A stretch of DNA of 15,193 nucleotides from JAYWFX01 sp043778575 (GTDB lineage Bacteria; Patescibacteriota; JACMRA01): assembly GCA_043778575.1 (NCBI GenBank), contig JAYWFX010000100.1, positions 1-15,193 on the forward strand, written 5' to 3'. This document shows positions 1-7,533 of the stretch, in pieces (position 1 is the stretch's first letter; every line of letters starts with the position of its first letter). A program made the position numbers and the translations under genes. A model generated the notes under the pieces. The model did not search any database and was not told the DNA's origin. It saw nothing but the letters and a program-made list of their open reading frames with translations.

Positions 1-56
1 CTACCTGCCAACTGTAAAGTGGTATCAACAAAACTGAATAGATTGCGATAAAAATA

Positions 57-85
57 TTCCTAATAAATTTTCTAGTATTTGTCAA
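57..85 (-). promoter_or_regulatory. possible promoter pointing off the left edge
   Basis: On the minus strand a perfect TTGACA (85-80) is followed after 17 bp by TAGGAA (62-57), a weak -10 with 3 of 6 consensus bases. No ATG lies between it and the left edge, so it would drive a gene or RNA starting outside the window after a leader of about 50 bases or more. It lies downstream of the DUF192 stop codon at 135. The rest of bases 1-134 holds no gene I can support. Confidence 0.3.
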
Positions 86-134
86 GGAAAAATGTGAAAA
101 GAATACACAAACTAATTCACAATATACTCATTAG

Positions 135-599
135 TTATCTGCGAAGCTTTTCTATATCAACTTTAATACCCTCAGTTAGACCAATGTTTTTTGCATATCC
201 TGCATTTGTTTCTAATACATAAAGAGACGGTTTTTTAGAATTGTATGTGGGAAATTGTTGTTTCGGTGTGGTTGATTCGTATACAGTATTAATATATCCT
301 TGTGAATCCATAAACACAATATCTAGTGGAATCAGGGTGTCCTTCATCCAAAAGCTTTGAGATCCTTCTGTTTCAAAAACAAAGAGCATGGCACACTGCG
401 TACAGAGTTCTGTTCGGTTCATGAGACCAATTTCACGCTTACCGAGGCTGTCTGCAATCTCCAGCTTTTTAATGGAAGTGTAAAACGAGTCGGGTGCTTC
501 TGTGGCTAGTTTTTTTTGTTCCACTTGCCAAATTAGAATTAATCCTCCAAAAAGCACAATTATCAACCCCGCCATCAATACATGTTTTATGTTGTTCAT
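135..599 (-). CDS. membrane-anchored DUF192 family protein
   Basis: This 154-residue protein has an N-terminal hydrophobic segment (about residues 8-25), probably a membrane anchor or uncleaved signal, followed by a DUF192 domain. Family hallmarks are GLMNR (58-62), MLFVF (71-75), SFWMKDTLIPLDIVFMD (82-98) and the late YVLETNAG (127-134). DUF192 is a small extracytoplasmic beta fold of unknown biochemical role. A CxxC pair (C66, C69) sits where many homologues have only a Gly just before MLFVF; it could form a disulfide or hold a metal. The start codon lies inside the first codons of the divergent M24 gene, and a promoter-like pair is found at 612-640. The family call is firm, the function unknown. 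Confidence 0.88.
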   Translation of the reverse strand: MNNIKHVLMAGLIIVLFGGLILIWQVEQKKLATEAPDSFYTSIKKLEIADSLGKREIGLMNRTELCTQCAMLFVFETEGSQSFWMKDTLIPLDIVFMDSQGYINTVYESTTPKQQFPTYNSKKPSLYVLETNAGYAKNIGLTEGIKVDIEKLRR

Positions 600-1833
600 A
601 CCTGTCCCAGAATTAGAATATAGGCGTCAAAAACTGGCAAGCACTATGCCTCGAGGGAGTTATTTGTATATTTTTAGTAGTACCGATCAAACTCGCAACA
701 ATGATGTGATTCACCGTTTTCGCCAAGATAGTAATTTTTGGTATTTCACTGGTATTAATCAATCAGGTTGTCTATTTGTGATGATGAAGGATGAGGATGG
801 GATAGTGTCTGAAATAGTACTGACAGAGCTGTCTTCGCCATTTTCTGAGCTGTGGGGTGGTCAAAAACTCACAGTGGATCAGGTTATGGAGGTATCTGGG
901 ATTCCTGAGGTGGTTGCTACCGACAATAACCAATTTGAATACATGGAGAAACTGGCCGGCGATTTTACAGAATTTGATTTACTAGGCAAATATGGACACA
1001 ATGGAAAGATGGAGGTGGCACTGTTGAGACTGATAAAATCTGAATGGGAAATCGAGCAGATGAAAATAGCTGCACAAATCAGTCTGGAGGCTCACACATT
1101 TGCCTTTACGAATCTCAGAAATAGAATTGATCACGGCGAAACGTGTTTTGAGTATGAGTTTCAAGCTGACCTAGAATACATCTGGAATCAAAAAGGTCTA
1201 ACATGGTCGTATTATCCGATTGTCGCAGGTGGTGATCGAGCGGCTAAATACTTACATTATGGGGAGAATAATAGGGAGATACTAGAGGGGGATTTACTCC
1301 TTGTGGACGCGGCCTGTGAGCACAACTACTATGCTAGCGACATTACGAGGACTTATACAGTTTCAGGGGTTTATACCGAGTCGCAGCGACAGATTTATGA
1401 TATAGTTTTTGGTGCACAACAGGCAAGTATAGATTATTTACGAGCTGGAGGGAGGTCAAAGGCTGAATTTCATTTGGTTGGTGTCAGATTCTTGGCTCAA
1501 AAGCTCTTGGATCTAGGGGTTTTAGGAGGTGATATAGAGAGTCAGATGACTCAGTACAGTATGCTGAGAAAAAGTAGAGATTGGAAAGTCGGTGTGAACA
1601 ATATTTATACGTATTTTCCTCATGGCACAGGTCATTATATTGGATTAGATGTGCATGATGTAGGTGCTGGGGTTGATCAGCTAGAGTCTGGTATGTGTCT
1701 GACAGTAGAGCCGGGACTGTATTTTCATCCAGATGACGAATCAATACCAAAACAGTATCAAGGCATCGGTGTGAGGATAGAGGATTGCGTGGTGGTGAGA
1801 GAGAGCGGGGTGGAGGTAATAAGTCGTAGTTGA
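589..1833 (+). CDS. pepP: M24B metallopeptidase, Xaa-Pro aminopeptidase type
   Basis: The product (414 residues from the chosen start) should release N-terminal residues preceding proline, using two metal ions. An aminopeptidase-P N-terminal domain is marked by FRQDSNFWYFTG (about 44-55). The C-terminal pita-bread domain holds all five metal ligands: D240 (LLLVDAAC), D251 (ASDITRT), H345 (FPHGTGHYIG), E374 (TVEPGLYF) and E398 (VRIEDCVVV). H223 and H349 are also in place. The reading frame is open back to 502, but the family N-terminus begins near 'PELEYRRQKL', so the ATG at 589 is preferred; M49 of the long frame (646) would cut into that domain. It has no Shine-Dalgarno sequence. The start overlaps the DUF192 start by 11 bp. 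It is likely cytosolic and intact. Confidence 0.92.
   Translation: MLFIPVPELEYRRQKLASTMPRGSYLYIFSSTDQTRNNDVIHRFRQDSNFWYFTGINQSGCLFVMMKDEDGIVSEIVLTELSSPFSELWGGQKLTVDQVMEVSGIPEVVATDNNQFEYMEKLAGDFTEFDLLGKYGHNGKMEVALLRLIKSEWEIEQMKIAAQISLEAHTFAFTNLRNRIDHGETCFEYEFQADLEYIWNQKGLTWSYYPIVAGGDRAAKYLHYGENNREILEGDLLLVDAACEHNYYASDITRTYTVSGVYTESQRQIYDIVFGAQQASIDYLRAGGRSKAEFHLVGVRFLAQKLLDLGVLGGDIESQMTQYSMLRKSRDWKVGVNNIYTYFPHGTGHYIGLDVHDVGAGVDQLESGMCLTVEPGLYFHPDDESIPKQYQGIGVRIEDCVVVRESGVEVISRS
612..640 (-). promoter_or_regulatory. putative promoter of the DUF192 gene, inside the M24 coding region
   Basis: On the minus strand TTGCCA (640-635) and TCTAAT (617-612) are separated by exactly 17 bp; each matches the consensus at 5 of 6 positions. 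The -10 ends 12 bases before the DUF192 ATG at 599, so the predicted 5' leader is only about five bases. The whole element lies within codons of the divergently transcribed aminopeptidase gene. Confidence 0.5.
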
Positions 1834-1849
1834 AAACTTAACACTTTCT

Positions 1850-2836
1850 TTATTTATCTTTAGTCATAGAGTCGGCATATAGACTTAAATCTATTATATA
1901 GCCAAAAGCTACGCAGTAACTAAGGTGAGAAATGTATGTTTGAAATTCTTTCCTCTGAATATTGTTTTCAAAATTAAGTTTCGGTTGCTCTACCTTTTGT
2001 AGATAGAGGTTATAGGCTAGTAATTTGTTTCTGATAATCTTACCTTCAGATGTCATGAGATAATTTGCATCGATTATCTGGGTGACCGTTTTGTGAAATA
2101 AAAATGAAAGTGAAATAATTATTACTGGAATATATGTTAGCCAGTTTGAGATACGAGCAACCAGTTTATGTTGAAATCCTGCTATCTGAATTACCGAAGT
2201 CGTGAATACGATAAAAAATATCCAACAAAACACCCCAAAAAACATCCCTACCAAAACAAAATATCCAAACAGATGCCCAGGCTTTATGATATATAAACTC
2301 GAAAGATTAAGTTTGATTTCTGAGAGCAGAAGGTCACTTTTTTGATTTATTCTATCAAACAATAGCGAAAAACGTGTATCTGACATATCCAATTCTTTGT
2401 GAATCTGGGCACTAAAATAGTGTGGGATATTCTGTTGAATGTTGGTGATAATTATGGTTCCAGATATATTTTTAATTGATATATATTTTTTTTCAACGAG
2501 CCAAAAAAGATAACTCAAAACCAAATCCCCTGTGTCTGGTTTACCATGGAAATACACATAGGCTGCTTCCCACGGGTATATATTTTCTAGAATAAATTGT
2601 GGATTTTGAGGTGTCAGAAACTTATTAGCCATCTTTTCCTGATTTGAAACTCCAAGGCTAGTAAAAAAAGCAATGAGATTCGGAAACAAAGTGCAAAATA
2701 CCAGTAGTATAGGTAGTATAAATATAATAGATTTACTGGTTTGAGAGTAAACTAACAATGAAAAATAAGTTATAGTACCTAGAAAAAAAATATATGAAAA
2801 TCGACCAAGATTTCTAAAAAATGATTTAAATTGCAT
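1850..2836 (-). CDS. membrane protein resembling the C-terminal half of DUF2207
   Basis: This 328-residue protein has two hydrophobic segments near the N-terminus (about 14-32 and 36-58), a cytoplasmic-looking region (85-180), and two more helices (about 190-215 and 232-248). 'YPWEAAYVYF' followed by 'DLVLSYLFWLVEKKYISI' matches the DUF2207 pattern in which a helical, winged-helix-like region follows a proline-rich stretch. 'EGKIIRNKLLAYNLYLQ' (264-280) and 'HLSYCVAFGY' (304-313) match its C-terminal signature. The large extracellular beta domain usual in DUF2207 is absent. The gene starts 8 bp after the ABC ATPase gene, so it is probably cotranscribed with the exporter. Function is unknown, and the family link is from remembered motifs. 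Confidence 0.6.
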   Translation of the reverse strand: MQFKSFFRNLGRFSYIFFLGTITYFSLLVYSQTSKSIIFILPILLVFCTLFPNLIAFFTSLGVSNQEKMANKFLTPQNPQFILENIYPWEAAYVYFHGKPDTGDLVLSYLFWLVEKKYISIKNISGTIIITNIQQNIPHYFSAQIHKELDMSDTRFSLLFDRINQKSDLLLSEIKLNLSSLYIIKPGHLFGYFVLVGMFFGVFCWIFFIVFTTSVIQIAGFQHKLVARISNWLTYIPVIIISLSFLFHKTVTQIIDANYLMTSEGKIIRNKLLAYNLYLQKVEQPKLNFENNIQRKEFQTYISHLSYCVAFGYIIDLSLYADSMTKDK

Positions 2837-2844
2837 ATACTGAG

Positions 2845-3552
2845 CTACCCTTTTTCTACCAATCTAACTGCGTCTTCAAAATCTTGAGCTGCTTTGATTC
2901 TGCCATCATTTATAAAAAATATTTGATCTGCATATTTGATAGTATTGAGGCGATGGGCTATGACTACTTTTGTAGTAGATAGTGGTAGCGAGTCGATGAT
3001 TTTAGTTAGGATTTGCTCAGTTACTGTATCAATATTGGCTGTCGCTTCATCCAAGATGAGAATTTTTGGCTGACGAAGAATAACCCTACTAAAAGCTATG
3101 AGTTGTTTTTGACCGAGACTCAGACTTTCTGTTTCGTTGGATATTGATGTACTGAGACCATCTTCAAAAGTAGACAGTAGTTTGACTAGTCCGATACTGT
3201 CTAGTATTTTTTGTAGTTCTGCATCTGTAGTATCATTGAGTTTTGAGTTTCCGTAGCGGATGTTATTGCCAACTGTATCACTAAACATAAACGGTTCTTG
3301 TAAAATAAACCCAATTATTTCACTTTTTTCATGGGCAGAATAGCTAGATATAGGTTTTTCAAAGAGTCTGATTTCACCTTTAGTTGTTTTATATAGACCA
3401 GCGATGAGAGATGCTGTGGTTGTTTTGCCACCACCAGTCGGCCCCACCAGAGCATATATTTTGCCCTCTTCTAGACGAAAACAGATATCGTGAAGTGTCT
3501 GGTTGTCTGGAGTGTATCCAAAATGTACGTGATCAAATTCGAGGACGGGCAT
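2845..3552 (-). CDS. ABC exporter ATPase domain, separate gene (canonical catalytic site)
   Basis: This 235-residue protein is a stand-alone nucleotide-binding domain of the multidrug/peptide exporter type. It has Walker A GPTGGGKTT (37-45), Q-loop Q85, signature LSLGQ (144-148), Walker B ILILDE with catalytic E169, a D-loop, and switch H200. The signature has Leu for the usual first Gly of LSGGQ. In heterodimeric exporters such a deviation is found in the subunit that donates its signature to the degenerate site. The C-terminus ends soon after 'DGRIKA', without the usual GtHeeLl segment. It follows the membrane-domain gene by 16 bp in another frame, and the two together equal one normal half-transporter. 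The start has no ribosome-binding site. Substrate is unknown. Confidence 0.9.
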   Translation of the reverse strand: MPVLEFDHVHFGYTPDNQTLHDICFRLEEGKIYALVGPTGGGKTTTASLIAGLYKTTKGEIRLFEKPISSYSAHEKSEIIGFILQEPFMFSDTVGNNIRYGNSKLNDTTDAELQKILDSIGLVKLLSTFEDGLSTSISNETESLSLGQKQLIAFSRVILRQPKILILDEATANIDTVTEQILTKIIDSLPLSTTKVVIAHRLNTIKYADQIFFINDGRIKAAQDFEDAVRLVEKG

Positions 3553-3568
3553 ATAGTTGATTATTGAA

Positions 3569-4522
3569 TTAATTTGCGTCCAGAATTTCTTGGATACGTG
3601 ACCATGATGCTATGGCAGACTGCATAGTACCCCAAATACTTCCGACAATTCTCAGTGGATCATAAAATTTTTGTGCATATACTATAAAGCCAATGAGTAC
3701 ACCGAGAGTGATCGTACCACTTGAGATGAGCCATAAACCACCGGCTAGGACTAGCACCTGTGCTAAATTACCCACAAAAGTATAGGCTGGGTTAAAGATT
3801 CCAGTGGCTACAGTCGCACGTGTACCATAGTTGTAGTTGTCCATGTTGAGCCTCTCCAGATTGTTTACCATGAATTGCTGTCTATTAAAGGCATATATTG
3901 CTTTGTAATTGGATAGATCATCCTGAAGCTGTGCTGAAAGCTCTCCCGTTTTTTTGCTAAATGATTTGTTTGTAGTAGTGGCGTATTTGGATATCACTAG
4001 ATTGGTGATTACTAATCCAATACAAGAAGAAAGTGTGATTAATGCCATTTGCCAATTTACCCAGAACATAAAAAACCCTACACCAATAATTTGGAAAAAC
4101 AACCCTACAAAACGTACTACAGATTCTGAAAGAAAACTATTTATTTTATCGGTGTCGCTATTTAGTCTCGATGTCAAATCTCCTGCTTTTTGATTGCTAA
4201 AAAAACTCAGCGGTAGGGATTGCAGTGTGTTAAATAGTTTTTGCCTAATTCTATACAGTGTGCGTAGGGAGACATTTCCGATAATTTTGGTTTGAAGCAA
4301 GCTCGTAGCCATGTTAATTAGGTACAAAAAACCCAGAAAAAACAAGAGACTGGGCAGACCGTTTAGATTTTTTGGAATGATGTAGTCGTCAACAGATTTT
4401 GATATGATATATGGTGTAATCACTCCAATTCCTGTGTTTATCAGCACAAATACCGCTACTAAATATATTTTTGGATACTCACCTGTGAGAAAAGCTGACA
4501 TTTGTTTGAGTGATTTTATCAT
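3569..4522 (-). CDS. ABC exporter transmembrane domain, separate gene
   Basis: This 317-residue protein is a type IV exporter membrane domain with six hydrophobic segments (about 19-40, 57-78, 133-155, 158-177, 246-267, 270-285). The cytoplasmic loop motif 'SFFSNQKAGDLTSRLNSDTD' (106-125) is typical of the family. It stops at 'SRIQEILDAN', exactly where the linker to the ATPase domain begins in fused exporters; the ATPase follows as its own gene after 16 bp. Its ATG overlaps the stop of the upstream subunit in an ATGA, which implies translational coupling. It should pair with the 564-residue protein in the membrane. The break could be genuine or a frameshift (natural or sequencing), because the coding match on both sides is undamaged. 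Confidence 0.9.
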   Translation of the reverse strand: MIKSLKQMSAFLTGEYPKIYLVAVFVLINTGIGVITPYIISKSVDDYIIPKNLNGLPSLLFFLGFLYLINMATSLLQTKIIGNVSLRTLYRIRQKLFNTLQSLPLSFFSNQKAGDLTSRLNSDTDKINSFLSESVVRFVGLFFQIIGVGFFMFWVNWQMALITLSSCIGLVITNLVISKYATTTNKSFSKKTGELSAQLQDDLSNYKAIYAFNRQQFMVNNLERLNMDNYNYGTRATVATGIFNPAYTFVGNLAQVLVLAGGLWLISSGTITLGVLIGFIVYAQKFYDPLRIVGSIWGTMQSAIASWSRIQEILDAN

Positions 4523-6213
4523 ATAGTTTCAGTGTTTATCTCATGTATAGTTTGCTGACTTTCCCAAATTTGGCGATATTCAGATGAGGTTGAAAGCAGA
4601 TTTTTATGATTTCCTGAACCTAGTATCTCACCCTCCATAACCAAGATAATTTGGTCATAATCTACGACTGAGGTAATTTTTTGAGTGATAGAAAAGAGTG
4701 TGAGACTAGGGTAGTTTTTAGTTATTTCTGAGAGTATTTGTTGCTCAGTTTTGATATCGACGCGTGCTGTAAAATCGTCCAAAAGCAGTATCTTGGGGTT
4801 GAGTACTAGGCTTCGAGCTAGCATTATTCGTTGTTTTTGACCACCTGATAGATTACTTCCACGTTCACTCACAATTGTCTCAAGTGTATTTGGTAAGCTG
4901 TTCATGAATTCGTTGAGTTGAGCTGTCTGTATAGCTTTTTGCATGTCGATATCTGAGAAATCTCCGTCAAATACTATATTTTGTTTGATAGATCCGTTGA
5001 ATAGTAGGTTGTCCTGAAACACGATACCCATATATTTCCTCAATAGATTCCTATCTATTAGTTGTATGGAAACTCCGTCGATCAAGATTTTACCCGAAGT
5101 CGGCTCTATCAGACCAGCGAGTAGATACATAATCTGAGATTTTCCAGCAGCTACTGGGCCGACCAGTGCGTTTTTTGTCCCAGCCTCTATGACGAAGCTA
5201 ATATTTTGCAAAACCTGTCTATCTCCAAAACTTAAACACACATCAATAAACTCTATTTTACCGACAATATCTTTTTTTGACTTTGACGCAGTTTCTGACC
5301 GCTCAGGTAGGTTCAAAAATTCATCAATACGTTTTTGAGAGATTTGGCTACGTGAAATAATATTACCCACAAAACCAAGGAGAAAAATGGGAGTTATGAG
5401 AAGATTATAGTAATTGAGGAATGCACTAATTTCACCCACTGTTAGCTTACCATCCATGTATTTTGTCCCCCCAAGCCAGATAATTACTAGCACTGTCATG
5501 TTTGAAATAACGTTTACAATCGGGAGTAGGGTAGCAAAGGCATTGAGAATATTTTCACCTATATTTTGGGCTGTTGTATTTGCTATACTAAATTTTTTCT
5601 CTTCCCAAGCTTGGCTGTTGAGTACTCGAACGAGAGGGCTTGCGACAATACTTTCATTGATTATTTTGTTGATTTTTACTAGATTTTCTTGGGCTAATTT
5701 AAAAAACTTACTGACTTTTGAAAATATTGACCCAAAGGCAAATCCTATTACGGGTAGGGTAGCCATTGCCATGAGTGCCAGTTGCCAATCTATTCTAAAC
5801 AGCATTATGAGACTACCAATAAGTAGTATGAGTGCTGAGAGAGTGTTGATTATTCCTGTGGAGATGAGTTGTTTGGTGCTGTCTACATCCGATGTAAAAT
5901 TGGTATAGAGTGTTGCCGAATTGTATTCAGATAGTTGTGAAAACTTGAGTCTGGCTAGTTTGTTTATGATATTGGTTCTGGTGTCACGAGCATATTGTTC
6001 TGTTAGTTTTGATGAGTAATATGTTTGAATTCCGCCAAAAAAGAAAATACTAACGATTACTATAGATAATGTGACATAGTTAGTGTCATTTCTATCTATG
6101 TGACTAGCAATCATCAGAGGGAGAAAAATATTCAGACTGTTAGTTAGGAAAGTCAGTATAATCAGGCCAGCGAGCTCTAACCTGTATAGTTTCAAAGTAA
6201 AAAATGGATTCAT
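4519..6213 (-). CDS. ABC exporter subunit, fused membrane and ATPase domains (degenerate site)
   Basis: This 564-residue half-transporter has six membrane segments (about 12-33, 48-64, 115-138, 142-165, 227-247, 268-285) and then an ATPase domain. It has Walker A GPVAAGKSQ (352-360), Q-loop Q400, intact signature LSGGQ (455-459) and Walker B ILLLDD. The catalytic Glu is replaced by D480 and the switch His by Q511 ('SITQKI'). Both changes are the recognised hallmarks of the non-hydrolysing site of heterodimeric exporters such as TM287, BmrC and LmrC. It is the first gene of the exporter block and overlaps the membrane-domain gene by 4 bp. Export of a drug, lipid or peptide is plausible; the sequence does not reveal the substrate. 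Confidence 0.93.
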   Translation of the reverse strand: MNPFFTLKLYRLELAGLIILTFLTNSLNIFLPLMIASHIDRNDTNYVTLSIVIVSIFFFGGIQTYYSSKLTEQYARDTRTNIINKLARLKFSQLSEYNSATLYTNFTSDVDSTKQLISTGIINTLSALILLIGSLIMLFRIDWQLALMAMATLPVIGFAFGSIFSKVSKFFKLAQENLVKINKIINESIVASPLVRVLNSQAWEEKKFSIANTTAQNIGENILNAFATLLPIVNVISNMTVLVIIWLGGTKYMDGKLTVGEISAFLNYYNLLITPIFLLGFVGNIISRSQISQKRIDEFLNLPERSETASKSKKDIVGKIEFIDVCLSFGDRQVLQNISFVIEAGTKNALVGPVAAGKSQIMYLLAGLIEPTSGKILIDGVSIQLIDRNLLRKYMGIVFQDNLLFNGSIKQNIVFDGDFSDIDMQKAIQTAQLNEFMNSLPNTLETIVSERGSNLSGGQKQRIMLARSLVLNPKILLLDDFTARVDIKTEQQILSEITKNYPSLTLFSITQKITSVVDYDQIILVMEGEILGSGNHKNLLSTSSEYRQIWESQQTIHEINTETI

Positions 6214-6276
6214 TACAAAATGGTTTTTGGCGAGTTTCTGTGTGTTGGAAATGAGAAAAAACTGCGTAATGTATAC

Positions 6277-6315
6277 TTGTCAAAAACTATTTAACTAACT
6301 ACAGTCAAGTATAGT
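6277..6315 (+). promoter_or_regulatory. putative promoter region of the small membrane-protein gene
   Basis: TTGTCA (6277-6282) is followed after 17 bp by TACAGT (6300-6305), giving 5 of 6 and 4 of 6 consensus matches. A better -10, TATAGT (6310-6315), lies six bases before the ATG at 6322 and would give a leaderless mRNA, but it has no good -35 at normal spacing. The region separates two divergent genes, and a near-perfect inverted repeat (ACTTGTC and GTCAAGT) brackets it. Confidence 0.4.
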
Positions 6316-6321
6316 AGCTAT

Positions 6322-6789
6322 ATGTTTGAAATAGCAGCCAAATCACGGTTTATCAATTTAAAAGGAAGCGTAAAATTGTATTATGTTTTAGCTGTTGGGA
6401 TTTTTGTGTCTCTTCTCAGTTATCTGCTATACAGAGATTTATTGGTTACGTTGTCAATGATTTTGACCTCAGGTGCTGCATACTACATCCTTTCTCAGCC
6501 ACCAAAAGATATCACAATCCAAATCTCAGATGAGCAGTTCACAGTCGATCAAAAGTCACTGGACATCTCTAATTGCAGATCATGGGGTATGGTCAATTTA
6601 GGAGAGGTTATGGAGTTTGTGGTTAGTACTACACTCAACAGTGATCCGTTTATTTATTTTTATGTTACCTCAAACAGTCCCAATTTAAAAACACTTATTT
6701 CGATTATGGCTGAAATTGTACCGTTTGACGAACAAATTAGTAAAACCAACCGAGGACACTTGTTACTCAGAGAGTTTGGGTTGAGATAG
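6322..6789 (+). CDS. small two-helix membrane protein with a PH-like cytoplasmic domain, CPR type
   Basis: This 155-residue protein has two adjacent hydrophobic helices (about 19-37 and 40-57) followed by a roughly 95-residue soluble domain. The domain pattern is a short strand after 'PPKDITIQISDEQFTV', a 'W' strand (SCRSWGMVN-like region near 84-91), and a final 'LISIMAEIVPFDEQI' helix. It resembles small CPR proteins I recall as hairpin-anchored bacterial PH-like domains. No catalytic residues are evident. It stands alone between divergent and convergent neighbours and has no Shine-Dalgarno sequence. The function is unknown, and the PH-like assignment rests on pattern memory. Confidence 0.6.
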   Translation: MFEIAAKSRFINLKGSVKLYYVLAVGIFVSLLSYLLYRDLLVTLSMILTSGAAYYILSQPPKDITIQISDEQFTVDQKSLDISNCRSWGMVNLGEVMEFVVSTTLNSDPFIYFYVTSNSPNLKTLISIMAEIVPFDEQISKTNRGHLLLREFGLR

Positions 6790-6817
6790 TGTGTTGTAGT
6801 CCAAAGTTTTGCGTGAC

Positions 6818-7447
6818 CTAGCTAAATAACTTTTTTGTTATATCATCCACCGTATCAACCACAGTGTACGTATCTACAAAATCTTTATTTACATAGCCTC
6901 TTTCATTTATTAATTTAGTTTGAATCCACTGAATTTCATTTTTCCAAAAAGACGAATCGAGTAAAAATACAGGTCTCTGGGTTATTTTGTTTGTTTTAAT
7001 CAGGCAAAGCACCTCAAACATTTCATCTAGTGTACCAATCCCTCCGGGGGCAAAGACCATGACATCTGACTGTCTGAGTAGATATTTTCTGACTATAAAT
7101 TGTTTGAACCCTACCTCATAATCCGCAGGGGTTTGTTTTTCTTCTCCATTTATATCAATACGAAATCCGACAGATACACCGCCACCATCTTTTGCACCTA
7201 GCAGTGCAGCTTGCATTACTCCTGGTCCTCCACCTGTCAAAACTCCCCAACCACGGCGTCCAAATTCTTTTCCTAGATCAAAAGCTGTCTTGTATGTCTG
7301 GCTATCTACAGGTACGTGAGCACCACCATAAAATGTAACAGTTTTAGCAGGTAGTTCGTTGAGTACCAAAAAACCTTTTTCAAATTCGTCTTGAATAGAT
7401 TTTAGAATAAATGACTGAGTTTCGTTGATTGTTTGTATTTGAGACAT
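6818..7447 (-). CDS. LOG family nucleoside 5'-monophosphate phosphoribohydrolase-like protein
   Basis: The product has a Rossmann-like LOG/lysine-decarboxylase-like fold and probably cleaves the N-glycosidic bond of a nucleoside 5'-monophosphate. The motifs are complete: YGGAHVP (40-46), TGGGPGVMQAA (81-91), R120 in 'IVRKYLL', and PGGIGTLDE (134-142) with its conserved Glu. The frame is open upstream to 7531, but the extra 28 residues are Arg-rich and unlike the family, and they would overlap the divergent promoter region. The ATG at 7447 (209 residues) is preferred and sits 7 bp after a promoter-like -10. LOG enzymes make cytokinins in plants and some bacteria; here nucleotide salvage beside the thymidylate cluster is as likely. 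Confidence 0.88.
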   Translation of the reverse strand: MSQIQTINETQSFILKSIQDEFEKGFLVLNELPAKTVTFYGGAHVPVDSQTYKTAFDLGKEFGRRGWGVLTGGGPGVMQAALLGAKDGGGVSVGFRIDINGEEKQTPADYEVGFKQFIVRKYLLRQSDVMVFAPGGIGTLDEMFEVLCLIKTNKITQRPVFLLDSSFWKNEIQWIQTKLINERGYVNKDFVDTYTVVDTVDDITKKLFS

Positions 7448-7454
7448 GAACCTA

Positions 7455-7483
7455 ACTCTAATTAAATAACAACACCTTGCCAA
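7455..7483 (-). promoter_or_regulatory. putative leaderless promoter of the LOG gene
   Basis: On the minus strand TTGGCA (7483-7478, 5 of 6) and TAGAGT (7460-7455, 4 of 6) are 17 bp apart. Seven bases separate the -10 from the ATG at 7447, so transcription would begin at the start codon. This supports 7447 rather than the longer upstream frame as the true start. Confidence 0.45.
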
Positions 7484-7516
7484 GTCACCTGAATTACCTT
7501 GCCTAAATCGCAGTCG

Positions 7517-7522
7517 TACAAT
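7517..7522 (+). promoter_or_regulatory. possible -10 element for the thymidylate cluster
   Basis: TACAAT matches the -10 consensus at 5 of 6 positions and lies 11 bases before the ATG of the thymidylate kinase gene. The hexamer 17 bp upstream (TTACCT, 7494-7499) is a poor -35. It is the only promoter-like site before the four-gene plus-strand cluster. Confidence 0.35.
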
Positions 7523-7533
7523 AAAAAACACAA

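Noticed and set aside
502..588. 29-residue N-terminal extension of the M24 peptidase
   Set aside because: It is wholly antisense to the DUF192 coding region, is Cys/Pro-rich and does not resemble the family; the domain starts at the ATG at 589.
5414..5908. 164-residue plus-strand frame inside the ABC exporter gene
   Set aside because: It is antisense to the membrane domain of an unmistakable ABC exporter; its hydrophobic, Ser-rich composition mirrors that strand and no family motif is visible.
7448..7531. 28-residue N-terminal extension of the LOG protein
   Set aside because: It is Arg-rich and unlike LOG N-termini, covers the LOG promoter-like elements, and would nearly abut the divergent kinase start.
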